Under the pieces are notes generated by a model. It was not told the origin of the DNA. It did not search any database and worked only from the letters and a program-made list of their open reading frames with translations. A DNA stretch of 64,000 bases from Branchiostoma floridae (Eukaryota > Chordata > Leptocardii > Amphioxiformes > Branchiostomatidae), in assembly GCF_000003815.2 (NCBI RefSeq), contig NC_049986.1, positions 10,466,369-10,530,368 on the forward strand. Reading direction: 5' to 3'. The translations under genes were made by a program, and so were the position numbers. This document shows, piece by piece, positions 11,127-22,069 of this stretch; within the stretch, counting starts at the first letter, position 1, and every line of letters begins with the position of its first letter.

Positions 11127-11190
11127 TGACGTCACTCAGCTGTCAATCATGTGACAATCTAATCATTTCAGTCCGCCAATCATGGCCGGA
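11127..11190. promoter_or_regulatory. Promoter-like motif cluster (CRE, E-box-like, CCAAT, ETS-like)
   Basis: TGACGTCA at 11127-11134, TCATGTGAC shortly after, CCAAT at 11176-11180 and a GGCCGGATG ETS-type core follow within 65 bp. No transcript start is known. Confidence 0.25.
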
Positions 11191-11199
11191 TGTTTTTGT

Positions 11200-12025
11200 A
11201 TCGAACTCATTGTGAGGGTAATGTGTGGGCATGATTGACAAAATAAAAACGTGCCTTTCAATAGTTTGTTTTGAACCTTTATTTTTTCATGTAAGCTAAA
11301 ATTGGTCTTCAGATTACATTTCACTGTAGACATAAGTTAAGGGTCAATTTAGATGTTAGAAGGCATCAGAAATAAAACATTACGTCGGATGCATTTATTA
11401 TAAGTTGGATACGACATTCTAGCTCAAAGGGACAAGGACAGTATAAATACTTGAATAGCAAAAGTCATTTCAAGTGGAATTGATATTCCTTTTGATTTAT
11501 GTATTTTTGTGCCATATCAATGTAGCATAGTTAATCAGCCTTTATAAAGGTTCTATTTGGTGCCAAAAGTCAAGTATAGCAAGGCTTTCGTCTGCATAAT
11601 ATATTTAAAGCCAAGTTGACCTACTTGTATGCCAGTCATCACGTATACTCAGAAAAGGTCATAGTGACCCCATAACATATGGCACGGACCCTAACAGTAA
11701 CATTGTGACGCTACTTATGAGCGCGGAGAAAAGTTTAAAAAGCAGATTTATTTTTTTGCCGGGAAACCAGTTATTAGCGGTTTGATGCTGCTATTCAATG
11801 TGGCAAAAGACGCGTGTACCAATCACTAAGCAGGTGTACACTGTACGGTCCCATATTTTGTGCGTGATTTGCGCCATTTTGTGTCATAACGTCTTGCCAA
11901 GTAGAGATGGCTTTTAAATTCGATACACGTTTACTGTAATAGGTTTCATTTTCGCGTGTTTTTCGGTGAATTCGAAATCACGACATATTCACCCAGTGAC
12001 AATGGAAACACACAGAGCATGGTAT
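11200..12025. other. No gene recognised
   Basis: AT-rich spacer without a supported feature. Confidence 0.4.
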
Positions 12026-12029
12026 ACCG

Positions 12030-12285
12030 AACAATAGATTCTTCAGTTTTGTTCTTTCACATCTTCTTCTTTGACCTTAGAATTCACGTTGGCAGTCTAT
12101 GATATTAGCATAACATATATTCCTATATATACAGTCATATATTCTTTAATTTCAGGCACTTATTCGATCATTTTGCAGCTGCTTTGTACAATCTACAGCG
12201 TGGTTGAAATTATTCAAACGACCGAAAATTGTTACGCGCGCACGGATCACATCCATATAATCAAATTAATATGGCCCAAGTTTCA
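12030..12285 (+). repeat. Dispersed repeat family C, copy 2
   Basis: Aligns block by block with 308-560. It ends with CGACCGAAAATTG, a GCGCGC patch, CATCCATATAATCAAAT and GGCCCAAG. Confidence 0.6.
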
Positions 12286-12724
12286 CACAGTGAGTATGCG
12301 AAACCAGGAAAAGTAGCGATTTCCGCTTCGATGACTTAGCAAAATAACACACTGTATTCAGAATCACGTGTATTGTTCATATGGCAGCTTTCCACGTAGT
12401 GTAGAAACCAGCCTGGCTTGGCACTTGTTTCTTAGAGCACATATTTGTGATCACCCCAAGTTCAACTGTATAATTTCAGTCTCCAAAGACTGGCGCTTTG
12501 CTTTTATAGAGTGACAACGTTGGCAAGGAGCCCGCAACATCTGGATTGCGTCAGAGGCCCTGCTGGCTACTACAGCGAAGGGAAACACTGTTTATTCAAA
12601 GGGCTTCTGGAAAGGACTGTGTACGCATAATTACATCCGTAAACGTATCTGATTCCTGACCGACTTCCGAGTATAACGGTAAAGCACGAAGTGGACCAAC
12701 CACTAGACCGCTCAGTTCCGGGCT

Positions 12725-12732
12725 TGACGTCA
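12725..12732. promoter_or_regulatory. Palindromic CRE (TGACGTCA) upstream of the death-domain gene
   Basis: A full 8-bp CREB/ATF site lies 189 bp before the start codon. A second perfect copy sits inside the coding region at 13264-13271. Occupancy is not shown by sequence. Confidence 0.3.
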
Positions 12733-12920
12733 CAGAAGGTAGAACGCGTTTAGAGAGGGAGGGTCTTTATTGGACGGTTCCAGTAAATCAGATCCAGACA
12801 CAACTTTCAGTGGCAGTTTGGTGGACAGTTTGTCGACCTTTCGAGACAATTTGAATGTCAGGCGTGTTGTGAAGACAACGGATTTGAGAGAGTGAAGCAC
12901 TTGTTTACCAGCTGCCAAAC

Positions 12921-14000
12921 ATGGCGCTGTTCCGGGACCTGCAATCTGTTCGTCTCCGCCAGGAGGTGGCACTACTTCTGAACATGGACCAACCTATCTC
13001 CGGACACGATTACCGTCTACTAGCGGAACTATTAGGGTACGAATACACCTTTATTCGAGCCTTTGGGGCGACAAGTAACCCAACCTTACGTCTACTTGAA
13101 GACTGGGAGACCAAAAGAGACTCCACCGTTAAGAAACTGTGCGACTGTCTCGAAGAAATGGAAAGATACGATGTATTAGAGTTGATACAAGACAACGTCA
13201 GACAAGCGGAGCAACGGATAACACTTGTAACACAGGAAACGGTTGGAGTTGCTTCCGAGCCTGTGACGTCACATATTGGTCACGCAATCACAAAGACAGA
13301 TGTCGGGTCAAGTGTCACTACTTCAAACTCGCTGGATTCGATTGGATCCATGTCAAGCGTTCCTTCCGGTTCGTTTATGACTGTCAACACTCTTATATGC
13401 ACTGTTATGAGAATCCCGCCCGATAGAGGACTGTTATCCGCCGTTTCAACGAGCATCACAAACTTTCAGATACTCCTGGCCGCCATGTTGTTGATCAATG
13501 ACGTCATGTACGGGTTTGGCGCCAACATCCGGGGATTTTACCTGTCAGAACACGTCATGATTTTCTTACCGCTCTGGGAGTTTTTCTACTGCGAACCACG
13601 AGTCAAAACAAACTGCGAGCTAAGCAGAATCATCACAGAAAAGACACTGCAAGCCAAAGATTCAAGTGACGAATTAGAAGACGAAAAACTACAAAAATTG
13701 AAAGCGTTACGATCAAGAATAGCGTACAGTTTACGAACCGCCGTTTTGGGAACTTTGACGATTGAATTGCTGTTCATAGCGTTTGTGATCGCAAGATGGC
13801 ATGCGGAAATTAGGTCAGACTTTTTCGGTGCAGTCTTTATAACGTTTGTGTCAGATACAGCATTTAACTGCTGGCTTTACTTTCGCCATTACCACTCTAT
13901 TAAGACAGAAAAACTTGATAGGCGTTTTGTGTTTTATGACTTAATGATGCTTGTCAACATGTCAAACTCTTCTCTGTCTCTGTCACCTGCGCCATTATGA
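12921..14000 (+). CDS. Death-domain protein with C-terminal membrane segments (MyD88-like DD fused to a multi-pass region)
   Basis: A 359-residue protein. Residues about 5-95 form a death domain whose spacing and key residues look like the MyD88/IRAK group: a basic helix 1 ending in LLLN, DYRLLAE, GYEYTFIRAF, NPTLRLLEDW, then a helix ending in RYDVLELI. Such domains assemble signalling oligomers below Toll/IL-1 receptors. Residues 100-165 are a Ser/Thr-rich linker. Hydrophobic stretches follow at about 172-198, 209-224, 272-292 and 300-322, with a charged, probably helical segment at 230-268. No TIR, kinase or caspase domain is present. The start has an excellent context (AAC ATG G) and an in-frame TGA lies at 12885-12887. 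No introns are evident, suggesting retroposition or de novo fusion. Inference: a membrane-anchored adaptor or decoy in innate signalling. The death domain is secure; the function of the membrane half is unknown. Confidence 0.85.
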   Translation: MALFRDLQSVRLRQEVALLLNMDQPISGHDYRLLAELLGYEYTFIRAFGATSNPTLRLLEDWETKRDSTVKKLCDCLEEMERYDVLELIQDNVRQAEQRITLVTQETVGVASEPVTSHIGHAITKTDVGSSVTTSNSLDSIGSMSSVPSGSFMTVNTLICTVMRIPPDRGLLSAVSTSITNFQILLAAMLLINDVMYGFGANIRGFYLSEHVMIFLPLWEFFYCEPRVKTNCELSRIITEKTLQAKDSSDELEDEKLQKLKALRSRIAYSLRTAVLGTLTIELLFIAFVIARWHAEIRSDFFGAVFITFVSDTAFNCWLYFRHYHSIKTEKLDRRFVFYDLMMLVNMSNSSLSLSPAPL

Positions 14001-15695
14001 CAAAGAGACTTTGTTTACTAATATTAGATATTATTTTAGTTGTTTGTATATTAACATTGAGGTGTATTTAACATCTAACACGTTGTGTACGTTTGTTTCA
14101 ACGATGTTACTACTCTTGTTAGTCTGTACATTATTTATTTTCAACGATGATACTATTCCTGTTGTACAAATTGTTTGCTCTTTTTAGATTTCGAGCACAA
14201 CGCCCTGTTTGATAATGCCGCCTAGCGGACATCGGAGTCATGACAGGATAGTTGATTTAATTTGATTTATGTGTAGAGAGAAATATTGATCATGGACTCA
14301 ATTAAGAAAAAGAAAATGAATGATATGACGGCAGCTATTCCTTTATATCTGTACTTTTTACAAGTTTGTGTGTTTTTGAAATGATCAAAAGCTTTACTTT
14401 GAATTCATATTTCTTACTTGTTATTTTATCGTCAGTCTTACACTTTGTGTCCGTCACCCGATATTTGTAATCGGAGTTAACAAATAATATGTTACCACGC
14501 ACTCTCGTCTGAACGATTAATCTAGACTTCAACACAAATGCCACATGAGAGGCTAAGATATTCATTTGGCGGCACCCGAGGCAAGGCTGTTTGCAACTGA
14601 TAGTTTGTACAAACCAATCCAAGGTGACCCTAAAGATGTCCCAACGCGATTCTACGCAGGCAAGGCGACAATTCAAGGTACGACGTGCGAATGATAGGGA
14701 GCCAAGACACCGTATGGCGGGCGTTATCTCTAAAGGCGGTTTGTTAAAGAGGAGTTGATAAGCACACATGCATTTGTCTTCGCCTAGAGAAGCTGGCGTA
14801 TCTGATCTTAACTGTTGCCAAAGACAAAGACTACAATTAAGTTCGGTTGGGTAAAAAGTTACAGAAGAAAAAGGAGGGGGTTGCGTGTCAACCTAAATGC
14901 CGCATGAAAATTGATGCTCAAAGTTAGAGGTGTCGAACATGTGTTTTATTATTTGTAAAAGTTGCAAACATGTAAATCAAGCCTTGTATTTGGACATTAG
15001 GAGACTAACTGTTTACTTAGCAGCTAGTAACAGGAACAATAAGTTGTAAAAATATGGCTGATAAAATATTTTTTTAAATATCGAGTAAGGAGTTTTGATA
15101 GCATATGAAAACCCCTATTGCTACCACTAGTGTCTTCTTTGAAACCCCGCTCAGCGGAGGTCGATTAAACTGCAGCCGGCTCGCCCGAGCTCCATTAGAT
15201 CAAAGAATGTGCATTTGTACATGAATTAGACAAACTTTACAGTCCAAATCATACAGTCTCATAGCCGACATATTCCTACACCACACGGCAAAGTTTACAC
15301 TTGTATTCCTTTAACAAGCGAATTTCTACCCAGTCTTCAAGAATTATTGCCGTACTACTTTATGTACATGCGTCATAGACCCAGGAGGTCGCGGATAAAT
15401 ACTGCGTTCAGCGACCTTACCGCTACACGAAATTAACTTGTCACTCCGCTGGGAGAACTGATCGCTAGTGGGAGCGCTAAACGGCTGACCTCTGACCTCT
15501 CAACACTTGGCGAATCACTTACACCTGTTAATCTATAGGGATCAATGAAGTCCTTGTAACAATCTCCGAGCTTTGGGGCTTTAGTGCCTCAGGGTTTTGG
15601 AAACGGGCCAAAACGACAGTACTGTGGAGGAACGTAAGATTGTGGTCCTACGTCGCCAAGCGAAGTTCGCGGCAACGCAATCAAATGCCTTCGGT
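14001..15695. other. Downstream of the death-domain gene; nothing recognised
   Basis: No exact AATAAA was found soon after the stop. A 144-residue minus-strand ORF (14335-14769) has no recognisable domain. Confidence 0.4.
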
Positions 15696-15699
15696 AGTT

Positions 15700-15890
15700 A
15701 ATACTAGTTCACCTTTATCCGACGGGTAACCTATGTCCGTTGTGTTTTAGAACAGACGGATTGTGGTTTCAAATTTCATCATTGTCGGAATATTTCAGTC
15801 TGAAGTCACCGTCCGTAGCGATGATATACCTGGATAAGCTGTATTTCAAAACAACGGATTTAGGTTACCCCACGGATAAAGATGTTTGGT
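15700..15890. mobile_element. MITE family B, copy 2
   Basis: Left end CTAGTTCACCTTTATCCG then GGTAACCTATGTCCGTT. Right end AACGGATTTAGGTTACC then CACGGATAAAG; the last bases of the right terminus are lost. Confidence 0.65.
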
Positions 15891-16329
15891 AGTTTCGCAA
15901 GGTGAAGTCTTTTTGCCGGTGATTTTTATTTGCGAAAATTATCCACAGGTCTTTGACATGCATTTAGATGTATTAAATGTACGAAAGTAACGCCGCATTT
16001 CCGAAAAATATCCACAACAGATGTTACTAACTAGTACACTCTAAAATAGCAGGTCTGTGCAGTTTATAATGACACCTTGCGACTTTCACACAAAGTGCAA
16101 TTTTCTATGTGCTTTCCAAATCGGAGTCAATCTTTACTTATCATGACTAAAAAAAAAAGAATCTGTTTCACACTGCGATACTATCGTGCCCTCTATCTTC
16201 AAATAGACAATATTGCAACAAATGCAATATACTGCTATTGGTGTATATAAAGTCATCTGGCAAAACTGATGATATGACCAATATCACAGGTTACAAAAGA
16301 TTGGAGAAATTTATTCGTGTGCTTATTCC

Positions 16330-16900
16330 ATGCCCCATAAAAATTGTAGAAGTGACGCTGGTGAGGTTCATGTAGTAATGACAGTAGTTGTAGAGGTAAA
16401 GCTAGTTTGATAGTGAAACCGACCATGGTACAAATGTGGAAGCCATGACTGTAGTAGTCAACTTGGTAAATGATACCTGTCTTGCACACTAGTGTCACTA
16501 CATAGTATATGCACCTTTTGAATACACAAATAAAATACTTTTTGGTTTGGCTGTGATGCCATGCTTTTTTCGCGTGAATTCTTGTTCCAGCGTTTATGGT
16601 CTATTTGTTATTGTTATTGGGTGGGCCGACTACTCACTCTTTGTAGCCAGGGGCTGAGTTGCGAGGAGCTTACAATGGGCGGGGCTAAATCGCAAGGGTC
16701 TGGAGCGAGCTGCCATTCGGCGCCACTCAGGTGACCTCAATACGACAGTAATTGCCCCAGGTGCGGCCAAGGTACTGTACTGTATTTAAAAATCAAGGAA
16801 TCCTTTTTACCGATTTCTTTTCGACCTCTCTTTCTAAATTCGGATTTTGCAGAGGGCGTCATCCATAAAATGTACTTGCGGTGGCCTTACCTTACTCCTA
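16330..16900 (+). mobile_element. Family D element, copy 2
   Basis: The internal part (GTAGTTGTAGAGG, AACTTGGTAAATGATA, AGTGTCACTA) is the reverse complement of the copy at 4162-4737. The right end has CATCCATAAAATG and GGTGGCCTTACC. A GC box (GGGCGGGGCT, 16678-16687) lies in a GC-richer patch inside. Confidence 0.45.
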
Positions 16901-17129
16901 GAGTGCTAAACTACAGCGTATCAGGTTTATACAATCGTGACAGAAGAAAACGAATTTCGATACATGTGCCGAAAATCTGATAGAAAGGTAATCCAAGCTG
17001 ATAGAGGATTTCAACCCAAGAAATAAGTTAGAAATGTCAGCAAATGCCCGGAAGTCCAGCCAAAGTTCAACCGTAAAAGTTCTGAAACAACTTACGAACC
17101 TTGAAGCTTTAGAAAGTACCTAAACTAGT

Positions 17130-17450
17130 CAGCTTTTTAGAACAAACAGTCGATAGGGGGCCATACCTACACCATTTGCTCTCTGATTCTCTCAAGAGCT
17201 ATCTAACTCTAAAAATCACAAATGTAGCATGTCCAGGAATTTTGAGAAATGAAAACGGAAGTTCGGTTGCAATACCGTAACAAGCTGATAAAGGGGGCAT
17301 ACATGTACCTACACCACTCACTTTTTTTCTCCAGAGCTACCTGCCACCCAAAAAGCATGGCCATCTTATGTCAGGAACCCAAATATGAAAATAAAAACTT
17401 CCGCTGCAGTACCGTAACGAGCCGCTAAGGGGGATTCTAATCATTTCGAA
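17130..17450. repeat. Tandem repeat, about 2.3 diverged units of roughly 140 bp
   Basis: The block AATACCGTAACAAGC...AAGGGGG, then CCTACACCA and AGAGCTA, then CAT-GTCAGGAA and a TTCCG block, recurs. Related wording reappears at about 19300-19390. Confidence 0.5.
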
Positions 17451-17484
17451 GTCTTATCTTAAATACAAAATATCAATACAAACC

Positions 17485-17550
17485 GTCGCTGGTGTGTTAC
17501 GCCGAACGGCGGTTATACCGGCTATATACTAAATACAGATACAGATACAT
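17485..17550 (+). mobile_element. LINE 3' end (tail fragment)
   Basis: CTGGTGTGTTACGCCGAA, CGGCGGTTATACCGGCTATA and a short (GATACA)n tail match the 3' end of the truncated LINE at 24831-25613, with one substitution in the shared block. Confidence 0.75.
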
Positions 17551-17559
17551 CGAAGCCCT

Positions 17560-18345
17560 CCCGAGTTATGCTATTTTCCCAGTCTAACAAGCATGTACGC
17601 AAACATACATAGTAATGTAATTGCAAACATAGTCACGCACATTCACATACACAAACGCTACAGAAACACACCCTTCTTGGCGAAAAAAAACAAACAAGCG
17701 TACCGAAACGTATACTGTGATATCATCATTAGTAAATTTCGCTATCTTTTACATCTAAACCGTCTCACTGTTTTGTTTAGCCCGAAGGATGCCAGAGCAG
17801 TCGGACGTGGTAAATTCTCTGGCAATATTTTGGCGCGTGGGAGGCTGTGGCTCAACTGAACTGTCGTCCGTGAACTAGTTGTCATAGCAACGCCTACGTC
17901 ATAGAAGGGCGTTGTCCGGAACGTTGCGTTTCGTCAATCAATCAGTACAGTCTGTCATCTAGTATTGTGAAAAGCTTTATCATAGTAATTGTGTAACACA
18001 ATATTGCTCACGAGATAATGATTTTTGCAAACAAACGCGAAAACTAAGCTAAATTTACCATTGATAGACATATTTTATGTGAAACGGACACTTTTGCGAT
18101 TGCATTCTTTATAGAAGCTACTTATTTGCTGTCAGTTTTCTTTTAAAGTTTACAGACAAGTATTACTATTTTTCAACGATTAAGAACCGAAATTTTAGAA
18201 GAAAAGTAGAGTTTTTCGTCTTCTAATTTCTTAATAAAACGATTCACTGTTTTCGTTTTGTTACTTACGACCAGTTGTCGGGTATGATTTCATGATAATG
18301 AACTTAACATTTTCTTCTGGATGCAAAACAAAGCAAAAAAAAACA
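17560..18345. other. No gene recognised
   Basis: AT-rich, with short ORFs only. Confidence 0.4.
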
Positions 18346-18351
18346 AAACAT

Positions 18352-18680
18352 GACACTATTCTTACAAGCACCATTTGTTTTGTGTTACCCCGGTTGTCAG
18401 GCCTTGGAAATAGAAACCGAAATGTCACAGAACTTGTGAAATATTGTTTTTACAAAGCATTCATGCACTGTTGTTGTCTTCTATGTTGCAATTAGTCTTC
18501 GAACATGAATTTCTAATAGTAACCTAAATATCATCAACTAAATATATGGAAAAAAACAACAATATGGTAATATTCTTACAAACACCATTTGTTTTGTGTT
18601 ACCCCGGTTGAGTTGTAAGCCCTTGGAAATAGAAACTGAAATGTCACAGAACTTGTGAAATATTGTTTTTACAAAGCGTG
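18352..18680 (+). repeat. Direct duplication of a roughly 110-bp unit
   Basis: Positions 18352-18463 and 18568-18680 are nearly identical, sharing CACCATTTGTTTTGTGTTAC and GTCACAGAACTTGTGAAATA. They are separated by about 100 bp of unrelated sequence. Confidence 0.85.
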
Positions 18681-18990
18681 CGAACCCCGGCGGCCTTTGG
18701 ACCTTGTTTGATCGGCCTCGGCGGAATTCTTCCAGCTCCCGGTTCTTTCCTAGTCGGGAGAAACCATGACTGATGTGCCCTATTGTTGCCATTGATCGTT
18801 CGGGGGTAGCAATTTCGAAGCCAGAGTTGCCCCGTAGAGCACTATGCTATTTGGAAAATGAACTTGGCGAGGCAGGCCCCATCCAAACCGCTGTCCGCGC
18901 GCGCCCATGCATGTTATTGCAATCGACCACCGGTGTCAGGCGGAGAACGCTTCTGGACTGCCAGATGTACCGGACTGCATATATTTCACA
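18660..18990. other. GC-rich patch of unknown origin
   Basis: Composition shifts sharply to GC-rich. All overlapping ORFs are under 90 residues and show no domain. It is probably an old repeat or a CpG-type island. Confidence 0.3.
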
Positions 18991-19290
18991 CAACTTTGGA
19001 CAAAAACGGTAGCAAGAAGGACGAAAAATTATATATATAAAAATAGCAACAATATTGACGATCCGTCAGCCCCCTTATTGAAAGTCTCAAACAAAAGCGG
19101 CTGGGGGGCCCGAACTCACGCCACAGACTTTCAGTTTTAATAGCTATATTTCACACAACTCTGAACAAAGAAAGGGTATAGCAAGGAGAACAAAAATATG
19201 GACGTACACATATAACAACAATCTTGACGATCCGCCAACCCCTATATTCAAGACGTAGACAAAAAGGCACCTGCAGTTTTAAAAGCTAGG
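18979..19290. repeat. Tandem pair, period about 160 bp
   Basis: Two units each start ATATTTCACACAACT, pass through AGCAAG-AG and a GACGATCCG(T/C)C block, and end in a CAGTTTTAA block. Confidence 0.7.
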
Positions 19291-19496
19291 GGTCTCGAGC
19301 TTACACCACCTACTATCTTCTACAAGTTCTATTTACCTCTTGGAAATCGCGATCATAGCATGTCCAGCACTCAAAATATTAAAACGGAAGGTTTTGCTGT
19401 GGTTCCATGTAAAACCACATAGTTTACAGAATCTGATATTTTTGCCGACACCCACCAACAAACTAATATAAATCTATGCACGGCTTCTCGAGTAAA

Positions 19497-19592
19497 GCTC
19501 TTCAAAACAAACACACACACAAAAAACCAAACAGATAAGCAGACACACGGCCCTGAAAACATAACCTTTATGACGGAGGTAAAAAGATGACA
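19497..19592. mobile_element. Non-LTR-type 3' tail with mini-hairpin
   Basis: An ACA-rich stretch is followed by ACATAACCTT, a short gap and GGAGGTAAAAAG. The same layout recurs at 46470-46602 and 49860-49905. Confidence 0.35.
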
Positions 19593-20014
19593 GAAATCAA
19601 ACTCATATACACAACACGATATTACTTCAGCAGGCGTTTTGGCTCACGCTTTCTTCATTTCGAGTGAAGAAACTATGTCAAAAGTAAAGCCTATGAGTTA
19701 CGAGAGTAACGATACAACTAAGCAGATGACAATATTGCACGCATGCCTCCAAAGCCTGTGAAGTAGTGATAGCTGGTTTTCTGTTGGCTTTGCTGCATCC
19801 TACCTCACGTGACTAGAGCGTGTTATGCCTTTGAGCTAACGGTTTGGCCATGTTGATTTGATTATATGGATGACATCGTCTGGGAACCCCAAACTGATGC
19901 GAGCGTGCGGATAAGAAATAAATGTGGCCCCAAAACTGTTGCCTTCAGTATGAGGTCTTTGTGGTCAGAGAGGTTAACAAATGATTTAACACACAAAATA
20001 TAGTATTAAAAACA

Positions 20015-20350
20015 ATAGATTCTTTATATTTGTTCTTCTTATTTATTCTTCGTCTTTATTGACATTGGATTTGACATTGGTATTCTATTACATTACTAGG
20101 CGTTCTCATTTCTTTGCATAAATCTATGGCATATTGTATCAATCATTTTGTAGCTGCTTTGTACGATTCACTACTCTCAAAGCAGAGGTTAGGCTACGGC
20201 TGTTTTTAGACTTTTTTTATCAGACTTACAATTTTGTACCAATTTTTTAATGTCTCGCGGAGCCTAACCCCTGCTTGTAAAGTAAGGTTCCTATTGTGAT
20301 TATTCTTATTTTGAAAACGACCGAAAAATGATGCGCGCGCGGCCTAAGAT
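20015..20350 (+). repeat. Dispersed repeat family C, copy 3, interrupted
   Basis: Aligns with the copies at 308-560 and 12030-12285, except for a foreign insert at about 20178-20283. Confidence 0.6.
20178..20283. mobile_element. Short MITE nested in family C copy 3
   Basis: The termini AAGCAGAGGTTAGGCTACG (from 20180) and the inverse CGCGGAGCCTAACCCCTGCTT (20256-20276) form an approximately 19-bp inverted repeat with two mismatches. The insert is absent from the other two family C copies. Confidence 0.7.
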
Positions 20351-20756
20351 AAAAATAAAAGAAGAACCCGAAGGTTCCTTTGCTTCCGTCACACCAACAA
20401 CTGTGTAACACGCAGCAGTGTCTTCATTCCTTTGTATGTGTACAAAGTTCACGCGGCTCCAAAGCACCCACTTTGCGCCCGGTAATTATACCTGGTGGCC
20501 CATAGACGGCGATCATCACCGTGGGATTACGTCTGTCTTGATGAGAACTTACTCAAGCGTAGCCCTGTTGAAGAAGAAGACGGCGAATGTTAGCCAATTC
20601 GACGGGCTTGTCTCGTGAGGGAGCTGGCAACGCCAGGGGGATAATGCTAATCAACCTGGCGCATTTGCAAGAAAATGCAAGGTTTTTCTTTTGTGCCTGT
20701 CACAAAAGTTTTGTTTTGAGTTGAATGATCTTGTGTGGTGAAATGTATCAAAATAA

Positions 20757-21178
20757 GTCAACACTACACAACCAGAAAACAAGTACATAGCACAAAACAT
20801 GTACAACACAGCTAGCACACGACACATAAACAGTACATACAGCACACGTACGACACACGTACGACACTGTGAGCATAGCACAACGCCGAACGCACGCTGC
20901 ACTGCGCAGCACGCGACAAGAAAGCAGTATAGTTAAACATAGTACACAACAAATGCACAGCACAAACCAACACAGCGCAGCACACGACACGCATGATGCG
21001 CAGGAGACAGTGTGGCACAGCACAGCGCAGCACAGAACACATAACCAGCACAGCACAGAGGAAACAAAACAGGCAGCACAAAACAACACAATGCAACACA
21101 TACACAGCACAGCACATCGCAACACACTGTGCATAAACACCACAACACAGTACAACACACACACAGACACACGTACTC
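20757..21178. repeat. Degenerate CACAG/AACAC-rich tract, about 420 bp
   Basis: An irregular array of ACA/GCACA words with almost no T-rich words on the plus strand. Cys-rich minus-strand and His/Thr/Gln-rich plus-strand ORFs here are products of the repeat, not genes. Confidence 0.8.
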
Positions 21179-21486
21179 AAACCAGCTACTAACATTACAT
21201 CGGACGCGAAAATTGAACTTTTCAACACTAGTTGTTGGTGATTGTCCATTCTCCATCCCCAGAATTGGACGGCCTCTTCCAAACGCATTAGGCCACGTCC
21301 CAGCTGGTCCTATGGGCAACTTGTCACAGTCGGGCCGAGCTCACCGACATTGACCTTGGCCCCGGAGTCAAGTGGCGCTGACCAGTAAGCCAAGGTCGAG
21401 CGATTTCCTTTGCGATCAGGTCGTGCCAAATGCCAGACGCCATTACCGCCAAGGTTAGCCGTCAGATCTCATCACACTTGTCATTG

Positions 21487-21541
21487 GTTCATGTGAAAAC
21501 GTGGGCGGAGTTATGTTCTCAGTCAACTCCATGTGACGTCA
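21487..21541. promoter_or_regulatory. Promoter-like cluster: inverted CCAAT, GC box, CRE
   Basis: ATTGG, GGGCGG (21503-21508) and TGACGTCA (21534-21541) lie within 60 bp, next to a non-repetitive GC-balanced region (21230-21480). No gene is visible beside it. Confidence 0.25.
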
Positions 21542-21941
21542 GCATATTGGATATACTTGTACATTTTTGTTGTTGTTGAAAGATTTGGCTGAGGAAAACA
21601 ATTTTTCCAGTTGTGGTTCTGCAAAAATTGGTTAGGTAGCTAGGGACCCTCTTTACTTTTCGCGTTACGTGAACCAACAAACAAAGTTTTACAATGTAAA
21701 ACTAAAGTGAATAACGTCACTGGTATTCTAAACATTATATTGTAATCACATGTACACAGATATTCATATTGTACCAGCACGCGTATCGTGATGCACTGCA
21801 AGTGCATTGTTAACTCAACATTCTTAAGATAACTGTTAAATGTCTTATCTGTGAACAGAATTTGAAATACATGAAGTTTGTTTTGAATTTCATCACTCAA
21901 TTGTTAGATGGAAAGAATTGTTGAACATAATAAGGATTTTA

Positions 21942-22019
21942 GCTGGCCAAGGAAAGTTCTGAGCGACAAGGGCTCTGCCGTCACTGAAACAGGGAGGCTC
22001 AGGACACTCCTTGGCCACC
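21942..22019. mobile_element. Very short inverted-repeat element
   Basis: GGCCAAGGAAAGTTCTGAGC at the left and an inverse copy at the right with about three mismatches. Confidence 0.45.
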
Positions 22020-22069
22020 TAAACAACTTATGTCACCGGTAGATCTGCCTGGAGATTAAAATTTATGAC

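Noticed and set aside
14335-14769. 144-residue minus-strand ORF downstream of the death-domain gene
   Set aside because: No domain, no good start context, and AT-rich frame without coding character.
20748-21319. Overlapping Cys-rich (minus) and His/Thr/Gln-rich (plus) ORFs of 107-158 residues
   Set aside because: They are open in several frames only because the DNA is a CA-rich degenerate repeat.
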